Assembly (NCBI RefSeq): GCF_000002235.5 | Contig: NW_022145606.1 | Coordinates: 44,592,692-44,656,691, forward strand | Direction of reading: 5' to 3' | Origin: Strongylocentrotus purpuratus | Taxonomy: Eukaryota > Echinodermata > Echinoidea > Camarodonta > Strongylocentrotidae | DNA: 64,000 nucleotides | Shown: piece after piece, positions 31,264-41,005 of the stretch | How the letters are laid out: each line of letters begins with the position of its first letter | Numbering within the stretch: the stretch's first letter is position 1 | Translations under genes and position numbers: made by a program | The notes under the pieces: generated by a model | The model's input: the letters and a program-made list of their open reading frames with translations, nothing else | Database searches by the model: none | What the model was told of the DNA's origin: nothing

Positions 31264-33120
31264 CCCACCAGGCACGCCGGAAGCAGTTTGGCATTGGGGG
31301 GAGGGGGCAAACATTCAGGGGGCTCACCTTTCAGGGGCAGTGGTGTAATGAGCAAAAACGATTTTGGGGGGCAGAAGAAAAATCTGCACCACCACCACAC
31401 TTGCACGTTACATGCCGGCCCTGCTGAACGTTTTTCAAAGTGGAGTATTAACGATTAGGTAGAGCGGAGCGAGTGCAGCGTAAATTGGCGTGGGGTCCAA
31501 TGTCTTTGCCCCAGCAGGGTCAAGGGGCGAAGCCCTCGGAAGCTGCAGGGGTACTTTTAGGCATTAAATTACGGTCAGATAAGCATATTTAGATACCTTA
31601 TTTGTGACACTGGCAGGTCACTAATTGAAGTAGGGTCCAAGGGGCTGTGTCCCATGAAGCTCAGCGTTTAAGGCATTTAATTATGGTCAGATGAGCATTC
31701 AGGGACCCGTCTTAGGGCCCTTGGTGAGGTCCAGGGTGCGGAACCCCCGGAAGCTGAGGGGTTTTATAGGTATTTAATTACGGTCAGAAGAGCATATTTT
31801 GATACCTCATTTGTGACACTGGCAGGTCACTCATTCTTTTTCTCTCTCTTTCTTTCTTTTTCTCTTTAACATACTTTTTCAAAAAAGTGAGGGGGTGCTC
31901 GAGCCCTACCGTTCTGCAGGTCCTGACATGAAGGCTTCTAAATAAGCATATTTTTTTGCCTAACTGTAAATTTGGGAGACTTGTCATTTTCAAACAAAAG
32001 TATTATTTACCCCCCAAAATGAGAAAAATTCACAGAAAATCATGTCATTTCAGCAACATGTTCAAAAAGACCATATGATTTATGCAACGGGCATGATAGA
32101 ACTCTAATGTAGACGGTGATGTGTCATCAAAATTAAAAGCTGGTACCTAATGACATTTTCCAATCATCAAATTGTGAGATCCTTAGAAGTTCAAGGAGTT
32201 AGTAACGATTTTAAATTATTCATGGCTAAGCAGAAAAGATTTCAAATTGATCTCAATTGTAGTTGTGGAACCTTCTATTTGAAAAAATAAGTTTGCATAC
32301 CTAGCCGAAACTATTTTATGAGAAAAGTTTATGTCATTCTAATCTAATCAAAATAGGAATTATGCGGAGTATGGTTGCTAACAAGCATACACATGTTTTC
32401 TTAGTAGTCAGGCAAAATAAACCATTAAACCAAATATGACAATATTATATTATATTCATGTTGATCGATGCATTAACTTGTCTTGGGCATGGGCAAGATT
32501 ATGACAAGCGGCTGGAAAGGGCGGGGTGGAGGTGGGGGGGGGGGGGGGAGGGGAGAGGCAACTGCCAATGTCCACATTTCCTGAAACATCCCAGAGTACA
32601 GAAGAAGAACTTATCAATTGCACTCAGCGCTCCAAATCCATTGAACTTTCTGCACTACTAAATGTTTAATCACTTTTGTCCAGTTAATATACCGATATAC
32701 TGGCCAAAATCAGAGGAATATCTACAATAAAGCGAAAATGTTGTTTTTGTGGAAATCAAATCAATTACTTTGGATTGCTATATCTTTTTATTGAAATGAT
32801 ATATATAAACCTCTCCCTCGCACAGGATATTGTAGTTGTACATAAGCAAATTCCTGGAAAGGTATTAAACAAATTAATTTTTTCAATTTTGATCTATGGA
32901 AAATAATGTTTTCTGATAAAATTCAATTTTTCGAAAAAAATCACAAAAATCATGCTTTTTACTTAAATTTGCGATGTTAATTAATCCCAAATTCTTTGGA
33001 ATTGGTATCAAAATGTAGATAATTTACCTCTTTCATATGACACCAAACTCATGGTGGTTCAAGGTTTCCTTAAAATATTAATTACAAAATACTATTTTGT
33101 CGTCAAAAGGGCCACTTTTT
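31264..33120. mobile_element. composite repeat, copy 2 (inverse of 21.47-23.03 kb)
   Basis: This copy starts CAGGCACGCCGGAAGCAG, then a G-rich run, repeat units (31480-31835), CTTTCTTTTTCTCTTTAAC, and a long AT-rich segment (32724-33120) nearly matching 21465-21858 in inverse. The dispersed segment at 32425-32590 lies inside. There are no long ORFs, so it is non-autonomous or decayed. Confidence 0.65.
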
Positions 33121-33127
33121 GGGGGGG

Positions 33128-33935
33128 TCTATTCGCTATTCGTAAGGACCGCTATTCATAAGGTCCGCTATTCATAAGGACTGCTATTCATAACGTGCAA
33201 ATTCCCGTACTTCCTGGTCCGTTATTCATAATGGCAAAAGAGGGTCATTATTCATAAAGAAATAAGGTTCGTTAATCATAAGGACCGCTATCCATAACGT
33301 GAGATGAGGGTCGCTATTCATAATTCATATTAAGGGTCATTAATCATAAGGACCGCTATTCATAATATGAAATCAGGGTCGCTATTCATAATACGACGAG
33401 AGGGTCGCTATTCATAATACGAAATAAGGTTCATTACTTATAAGGGTCGCTATTCATAATAGGAGAAGAGGGTCGCTATTCATAATAGGAGAAGAGGGTC
33501 GCTATTCATAATACGAAGTGAGGTTCGCTATTCATAATAGGAGAAGAGGGTCGCTATTCATAAAAAGAAATGAGGGTCGCTATTCATAAAAAGAAATGAA
33601 GTTCGCTATTCATAATAGGAGAAGAGGGTCGCTATTCATAATAGGAGAAGAGGGTCGCTATTCATAATAGGAGTAAGGGGTCGCTATTCATAATACGAAA
33701 TGAGGTTCGCTATTCATAATAGGAGTAAGGGGTCGCTATTCATAATACGAAATGAGGTTCGCTATTCATAATAGGATAAGAGGGTCGCTATTCATAATAG
33801 GAGAAGAGGGTCGCTATTCATAATACGAAATGAGGTTCGCTATTCATAATAGGAGAAGAGGGTCGCTATTCATGATACGAAATGAGGTTCGCTATTCATA
33901 ATAGAAGTATAGGGTCGCTATTCATAATACGTGCC
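33128..33935 (+). repeat. 26-bp satellite array (GGTCGCTATTCATAATAGGA...)
   Basis: About 30 head-to-tail units share the core CGCTATTCATAA. The main version is GGTCGCTATTCATAATAGGA plus GAAGAG, 26 bp, alternating with a version ending ACGAAATGAG. The left edge (33128-33330) is degenerate and the right part (33440-33930) homogeneous, then the array stops at a C run. Confidence 0.93.
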
Positions 33936-34575
33936 CCCCCCCCCCCCCGTGGCTACGTTCCTGGTCCTGTAGGGGGGGGGGGCGACATATAGCCCTGAAT
34001 AGTTGTCTCTTTTTAAAGTAGTTATATTTTATCTGTTATCTTTGATAATTATATAGAGCCAACCCCCGCTCATGTGGTGACGAAAAAAAAAAGTAAAACA
34101 TAACACACATGTAATCCTATCGTAAATTGTCCTCCTTGTTGGAAATCTTGCCCCACCAACCTGCCCCCGACTGATCTTATCCAGGCTACGCCACTGAGAT
34201 ATTAAGTACGCCAAGCAGGCCCATTATCCATTTTAGCTTGCTATTTAAGACACTAATAATTGTTTATACGACGATAATGTTTTTGTAGAAAATAGATCAA
34301 TAACATCAAATTGTACACTTCCAAAGCCATCATATCTCCTTTCTTTGAAATTACTTTTCAAATTTGATCTATTTATAAGTACATAATAGTGTTTACAAAA
34401 TGTACAATAAACAGTTACTATTTTTATATGCAAAACAAGTTTTCTTTCTCCTTCTTTACACAGATAAAGCACGCCAGTCAGTATTGGAGAACCTTATAAT
34501 TGCGACAAATTACAACATTTACATGAAAGAAACAACATTTTGAACACGTATCTTTGGCATTTTATCTATCTCCAC

Positions 34576-34818
34576 CAGTGGCGTACGCAGGATTTTTTCA
34601 AGGAGGGTGTTTGAAAATTTGAAAATCGCGCCGACCAATATTTCACACAGTGGGGGAGGGGGGTGGGGGATGAGAACACTATATTATTTTTTTTTTAGTC
34701 AACACACATCAACGCCTACCGCCACCCCCCCCCCCCCTTGCGCAAAAAAAAATTAACACAAATTTGAGGGGGGTTAACCCCTAAAACACCCCCCCCCCCA
34801 CCCCCTGTGACGCGTCTG
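34576..34818. mobile_element. 243-bp hAT-like MITE with perfect 8-bp target duplication
   Basis: The start is CAGTGGCGTACGCAGG and the end GTGACGCGTCTG, imperfect TIRs with poly-G/poly-C just inside. The 8-bp ATCTCCAC is repeated exactly at 34568-34575 and 34819-34826. Confidence 0.9.
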
Positions 34819-34989
34819 ATCTCCACATATGGTCTCAGTGTTATACATGTTTGGCTAATACCTACTACCTCGAGTAGTAAATGTATGACTACTCTATAAA
34901 TAATATGATTAAGTATGCTATGTCTTTTTATTTACACATGACTATAGAAAAACTAGAAAAATAACCATAAACGCTTACAGCAGGATTTT

Positions 34990-36165
34990 GAAAAAGTACC
35001 CTTTTTCAGTGACGTTTTTTTTTTATAGCCACGTGCCCCTTTTCCTTCGACAGTTTTTCGTTTTTTCCTTTGTAATAATTGTCAATTTTTCCATTCTCAT
35101 AAGTGCCTTTATTAATCTCTAGTAAGTGCCCCGTTTCAGGTACGAGAAGTGCCCCTAGTTTCACTTTCGATTCGTGCCCCTTCCCCTCTGATAATTGCCC
35201 TTGTCAAATCTGAGAGGTTTCATTTTACTTTGACAAGTGCCCCTTTCCCGTTATAAGAAGTACCCCTTCCACTATAACTACCCCTTTTTAACTCAGATAA
35301 GCGCATCTTTGATTTTTAACATGTGCCCCTTTTCGCCTATGAAAAGTGTCCCTTTTCATTCTTATAAATGCTCTTTTTCATTTATGGTAAATGACCTTTT
35401 CAGGTACTTTTTTCACTTCAGATAAGTGCCCCCTTCACCTCCGATAAATTTCATCTCTGATGAGGGCCCCTTTTCACCTCTAATAACTGCTCCTTTTATT
35501 TTGACACGTGCCCCTTTTCCTTTCTAATAACTTTCTTTTTCCTTCTTATAAGTGCCCCTTCCTTCCCCTTCTCATAATTACCCCTTTTTATCTCTGATAA
35601 GTGCCCCGTTTATTTTGACATGTGACTATTTTTCTTTTTAATAAAAGATACTTCCCCCTTCTCATAAAAGCGTCCTAACACTTCCGATAAATGCCCTTAT
35701 GAAAATCTGATTGGTGCCCCTTTTCTTCCAGAAATGCAAATTTCCCTTTATTATACGTGCTCCTTTTTTATTCACATAAGTGCCCGTTATCAAATCTGGT
35801 CAGTGCCCCTTTTCAGGTGCGATAAGTGCCCCTTTTCACTTCTGGTCATTTCCTTTTAACAATGATATACGTGCCTCTTTTCCTTTCTAATAAGGTACCT
35901 ATCCCGTTTTCACCTCTTCAAAATCTGATGGGTGCCCCATTTCCGTCAACAAATGCCCATTTCCCATTCTCATAAGTCATAAGTGCCTTTTTTTCATCCC
36001 CGTGGTGAGTGCCTCTTTCCAGGTTTATGAAGTGTCTCATTTTCACTTCTTATAATACCGGTAACCCTTTGTTCTTCGACACGTGCTCCTTTTCTTTTCT
36101 AATAAGTGACTAATAATTTATCCCTTCCGATCCCCTTTTCCTCTCATCATTAAACGTGCCCCTAC
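34990..36165 (+). repeat. degenerate GTGCCCCTTTT array
   Basis: About 1.2 kb of loosely repeated units (ATAAGTGCCCCTTTTC followed by 15-25 variable bases), with units about 30-45 bp apart and many diverged. There is no coding frame. The array also bleeds into 36442-36452 (AAGTGCCCCTT). Confidence 0.85.
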
Positions 36166-36576
36166 TTAAAGCGACTAAGAGCAAATTCCCCAATTTTGCT
36201 CGCATTTATAGATGATATAATTATGTTACTTATGAAAGGTCATTTCAGTCTTCCGTTATGAGAATGTGCATATAACTCCATCAAGATTTTTAATTTTTTT
36301 ATCCTCTTTATATATAAGATGTAATTTTTTGTTCATCCTTGATAATGTAATCACAATGTAGAGTATATAGGCCTGCCAATGTCTAAAAAATTGTATATTT
36401 TCGTTTTGAGATTTCCCACTGTACTGTTCCCTTTTTTCAAGAAAGTGCCCCTTTTTGATAATAATAACAACAATAATAATGGTAGACCTAATAATAATAC
36501 AAACAATTTTCTTGATATCAATAACAATAATTATAGCCCCGTCCGACTTTGCCCTAACTTTATGCACGTACTGAAC

Positions 36577-36861
36577 CAGGGGCGGATCCAGCCGGCGGCA
36601 GAGGAGGGGGCCCAATTCGTGAGAAAATATTTAGCGGCGAAACAGCCGGCCGATAATTCGGGGGGGGGGGGGGGTAGTGAGCAAATTATTTTTGGTGGGC
36701 CCTCAAAAATATAAAAAATCGCACCCCCCTCCCCCCTCCCCCCCCCCCCCTCTTGAGCGTCAGGGAAGGGGGCCCATCTCCAAAAAAAAAGAGTAAAATT
36801 AACGTGTTTTTACATATTTTTTCCCCCAGGGGAGGGGACCCCTCCCCTGGATCCGCCACTG
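36577..36861. mobile_element. 285-bp hAT-like MITE
   Basis: The TIRs are CAGGGGCGGATCCAG (36577-36591) and CTGGATCCGCCACTG (36847-36861), with poly-G and poly-C internal runs. The flanks TACTGAAC (36569-36576) and CACTGAAT (36862-36869) match at 6 of 8 bases, a slightly decayed 8-bp duplication. Confidence 0.85.
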
Positions 36862-36869
36862 CACTGAAT

Positions 36870-37550
36870 AGAACTAACTCTGAAATACATGAATAGCTGC
36901 GCTGCGCGTTCATTCGTAATGTACGTACGTATACGATCCGTATGTGTTATTTAAATTGGCAACAAAGCCGATGCCTGTGTAGCAATCATCTAATATCAGT
37001 TAAGCGTTCAAAGGCGTACGTTCCAGCGGCCTCTACATTCTCACAATCTCACTAAATCGTATGTATTCATACCGCATCCATGTTTATTTTGTCATTTATC
37101 AAAAATTGTTTATATATGTGACTTTATATCTTGAAATTTTGATCAATGAAATTATGTTATTTTTGTATTCTGAGTATTTAAAAAAACGTTTGGTTATAGT
37201 AGTCCCAGATATGGGATTTTGTGTAAACTATCCAAGTTTATAGTTATAGGCCTACTCGATTTTTTCTTTGAAGTTTAATGAAAATCGGACATTGATACAA
37301 CTTTCCTTTGTAAATTTTTTATATTATTATGTTAAAAGATAATTTCCTAGACTCCTACACATGTATTAACGTCTGATGATGTTTTTAAATAGCAAATCTG
37401 ATTCTGACTCTGAGCGAATGGTTTTTTAATTTGTTTAAATTTAATTTTATGAACATTTTTTAATATTTTTTAAATGAGTTCAAGAGACGTTAACTTACAG
37501 GCTTGTTGTTTTATGAAATATGATATGTATGTCACTGAGGCTCAACTTAC
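36870..37550. other. AT-rich spacer, nothing recognised
   Basis: No repeat boundary or coding exon is visible in this interval. Confidence 0.4.
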
Positions 37551-37553
37551 TTG

Positions 37554-37645
37554 GCATGCACACCCGTCTGTGGTGCTTGCAGTTGCAACGGACGTGCAGT
37601 AACGTAACTCCAGGAAGCTCCGACACCGGCTTCAGGTAGTCAATC
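37554..37645 (-). CDS. candidate internal exon (Cys/His-rich)
   Basis: This is 92 bp bounded by a good acceptor and a GTAAGT donor, encoding IDYLKPVSELPGVTLLHVRC followed by NCKHHRRVCMP. On the opposite strand all three frames hit stops, which favours the minus reading. Confidence 0.4.
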
Positions 37646-38258
37646 CTGGAGTAAGTAAAAAACAGCTGTTTGGGCGATATTATCTTAATAAATCTGCAAA
37701 GAGAGTACTAACAATTTTTGGCGTATTAGGTTGCTCGACTCTTCTGGGCATATCGTAATCCACTTTGAAATTATAATTTAAAGATAGGCAAATTCATGCC
37801 AAAAAATATATTCAAAAAATTGACTTGAAAACACATCAGACAATTAGTCTGAACCGAGTCAGGAGCAGATTTGAAGAAATTATATTTTTAAATGTTGTAA
37901 AACCAAGATATAAGAAGAAAACTGACCAAGTATCTGTACTAAAAATCGTACATTTAAAATTGGTCGTACACATTCGACAGCTGAAAATGACGCGCACAGT
38001 TGCGATACGTGCGTTCTCGAATCCAAAATCATACCTCACACACACACACACTCTCGCAATACCGCGAATGGTCCGTGGTGGGGAGCTAGCCGGCTGAGAG
38101 TTTGCAGCGATACCAACGCAGCTTCGGAGCTCCGCAGCGCGCCATTGTAGCGGGACTCGGAAAGGTTCGAGGTGGGAAGGCAGCGGCCTAGCTTTTTGCC
38201 CAAACAACGCTAGATCGGCTGCTGGCAAAATGAAAATAACTACGATCGAGAACATCAT
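37554..38258 (-). CDS. candidate two-exon 5' gene fragment (unrecognised, possible signal peptide)
   Basis: The putative exon 1 is 38258-38035: ATG, a hydrophobic start MMFSIVVIFILPAADLALFG that could be a signal peptide, and a GAG|GTATGA donor in phase 2. The putative exon 2 is 37645-37554: an acceptor ACTTACTCCAG, one open frame encoding IDYLKPVSELPGVTLLHVRC then NCKHHRRVCMP, and a GTAAGT donor. The phases match. Exon 2 looks coding, with closely spaced Cys and His and the other two frames closed. Exon 1 is less certain because a (GT)n run sits at its end. I do not recognise the family, and further exons would lie at lower coordinates but were not found. Confidence 0.3.
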
Positions 38259-39235
38259 CGGTTTCTTAACTTTTCAGTGAGATAATTCTGAATTCTAATT
38301 GAGACTATATAATAAATTAAATCGACAAAGAAACCTCGGTAGAACTCTTATAAATATACAAAAGCTTGTTTATTTCTTCATTTGACATTTTGTTTTCGAC
38401 CATTTTTTCGTGCGCGAGTCAATGCAAACTATGTATTACCAAACTTTCAACACGCAAGGAACGGGGAACACTCGCGGACCTCGTATCAAATCCGTTGCAA
38501 AAACAAAATTCAAGGGTGATTTTGAAGCAGTGAAGAATATTGGCACTGCAATGCGCAGAAATATACTTGAAAGAAACTTAAAAAATCATACCTGAATTTT
38601 CAGAAAATCGTATTTGTATTAGTGTACCTAGATGTGACTTGTTTATAACTCATATTTTATGAAGATTTGTCGGGAAAAAATGTCAATTTTTTCCGTTTGG
38701 TGGTCATTTCTAGGCTAATATTTTAAAAGTTACTTCAGTAATGCAACCAAAAAATTACTTTTTTTTTTACGAGGGCTCTTTTCAGATTTTCCCTTAAAAA
38801 AATAGCCCCCCTTAATTATTTTGCGGTGGCTATTTTGGAGCTCAGGGGGGCTTTTTTTTTTAAAGGTTGTATTTTTTTTAAACGCGGTTTTACCTAATTA
38901 AATTCCAAGCAAAGGCAAATATAGATACAATTGTAGCGTACATATGTCATGTAGAGTATTGCAGACATTCAGATACCCATGATTTATTCACTTTGTGTTA
39001 AACGTGTGGCTGTATGATTTACATATACATGTAACTAAAACTTGTCAAAAGGATTGTTTTGTTTAACTGTTCGTTTTTCATATCCTAAGAAAATATTATC
39101 ACTGACACGCGGGCTAGGAATTAATTTTGTTATGGGGGCTACTTTTCCCCATTGCCTAAAAAAACCCAAGGGGCTACTTCCTTAAAGCCATATTGTAAGC
39201 TGTAACAATAAGTTGTGTTTTTCCTTAGCCATCAT

Positions 39236-39950
39236 ACTACTAGCAACCAAATTGGTAGGTAATATGTTATTTAGTCTTTTTTTCTGTCCCAAATTTAATT
39301 GTTATCATGGACAATGCAATCCCATTAAAAAAATGTAGACCAACTCCCTTTAAAATTGTGTTATTTAGACCATTTATAACCATTAAATGTGAGTAAATAT
39401 TTTTACTGTTGTCCCACATACCGATGTAGGGTCTATTTGTTATGCCGAAACATGCAAAATCATGGCCTTATTTTTTTTTATAGACTCTAATTCTAAAGGC
39501 CAAGAAAAAGCTAGTTTCATTTCGTAGACAGAAATTGATGTCATGATCACTCATGACAATTGGCCTGGCATCGATCGTATATAAATAATTTAATTTAATG
39601 AAACAGTTGTAAGAAAGATTGTGAGGAGTAGGAACATCCTTTATATATTTATTTACGGTTTTTTTATAACAAAATTCAATTTCTGTGTACGAAACTTGCT
39701 TTATACCGATTTTACAGGAAAAAATCCGGCATTGATTTTGCACGTTTCGTTATTACAAATATATCAGTATGTGGGACAACAGTAAAAATATACTCGCATT
39801 TAATGGTTTTAACTTATAAATAACACAATTTTAGACGGAATAACATTTTTTTTAATGGGATTGCATTGTCCATGATAAAAATTAGGGCCAGAAAAAAGAC
39901 TAAATAAACATATTACGTACCAATTCGGTCGCTAGCAGTTGAGCTCTCGT
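39236..39950. repeat. 715-bp fold-back with arms of about 225 bp
   Basis: The left arm (CTAGCAACCAAATTGGTA.., GGACAATGCAATCCCATTAA, CTGTTGTCCCACATA) and right arm (TATGTGGGACAACAG, TTAATGGGATTGCATTGTCC, TACCAATTCGGTCGCTAGCAG) pair over nearly their whole length. The spacer of about 260 bp has no gene. Confidence 0.9.
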
Positions 39951-40944
39951 CACTCGCAAATACTTATTTGCTTCATACAAGGAGCGTGCGGGCGCGCGCT
40001 GGAGCTGAGCTAGTACGTTTCTGTGTATTGTGAATGTGTGCGAACTGCGTATGCATTCATGCATGCTGTGCACGAAACTACATCGCGGCCGGTGGCCTGT
40101 CCGGCCGCCGGGAGCTTAGGCGCAGGCAGGCGGATACCGCTGTAGATCTAGCTACAGTAGGTACGACCGCCGATCCGCTGCAACTCACAAAACTTTTAAA
40201 ATGTTGATGGAAGTTTCTAGTTTTGGAGTTGGTAGTTGGAACGGAGATTTCACTCAGACACATCAATAAATTGGTTTATTAATTCATAGGGAATATCAAT
40301 TTATGGCGGGGGCGATTTTTCAAGATATATTGATTTTTTTTCGCCCTCGTCTTGATTTTTACTGTGGCGATTTCAGAGGTTTAGGGGGCGAATCGCCCGT
40401 CGCCACCGTGTATTTTTTTCGTTGCAGTAATGGTCCCGATGTTTCTCTTATCATACTCGCATGTTATTTCTACATAGATTAAACATAGGATGGTTAAGGG
40501 TAAGACCGGATAACATTATAAAAAAGATATATCCTTCCAACCTCCCATATCCAAGTTTTGGGCTGATTATTGCCGACCCACCGCAGCAAGGCCATTCAGA
40601 TTTTCGTACACGGCCGAAGCGCCCTCTAGTGCCCCATGAATGTGCCTATTAAAGAATTCTTTGGTGGGAAAAAGGGGGCGATTCTGAGTCCTACACCAAC
40701 GATTCTTCCATGTTGCAGCGTCGATTCGAAATGGCGAAGAGAAAGTATGCATGCGCCGATGCGTGGTAGTGGCGCAGCAAATATGAATATTCATGCTATA
40801 GAGCGCAGATCGCTTGAAATCGCTGAATATGCACGACTCAAACAGAGCAGTGAATATAAACAAGCGCACGTGGAGAGTTATTTTTCCCAATTATTGAAAT
40901 GTTTTATCCTTTGTCATCATGTGCAGATAAGAAACTGATTCAAG
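39951..40944 (+). promoter_or_regulatory. upstream region of SNRPA
   Basis: This stretch is unusually GC-rich at 39985-40190 for this window, then AT-rich, then moderately GC-rich up to the start codon. The SNRPA promoter and 5' UTR must lie in the last few hundred bases. No TATA box is evident. The minus frames here (for example 40078-40266) show no recognisable protein. Confidence 0.4.
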
Positions 40945-41005
40945 ATGGCTGCTCCTAACCACACAATTTACATCAACAACCTCAATGAGAAGATCAAAAA
41001 GGATG
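40945..41005 (+). CDS. SNRPA: SNRPA exon 1
   Basis: ATG in good context (CAAGATGG), encoding [20 protein letters not shown], with a GTGAGT donor in phase 1. Confidence 0.97.

Noticed and set aside
33128..33935. Regular direct repeats that could suggest a CRISPR array
   Set aside because: Units are head-to-tail with no unique spacers, and the context is an intron-bearing animal genome.
40078..40266. Minus-strand first exon of a gene divergent from SNRPA
   Set aside because: GC-rich but no recognisable protein and no clear phase-matched partner exon.
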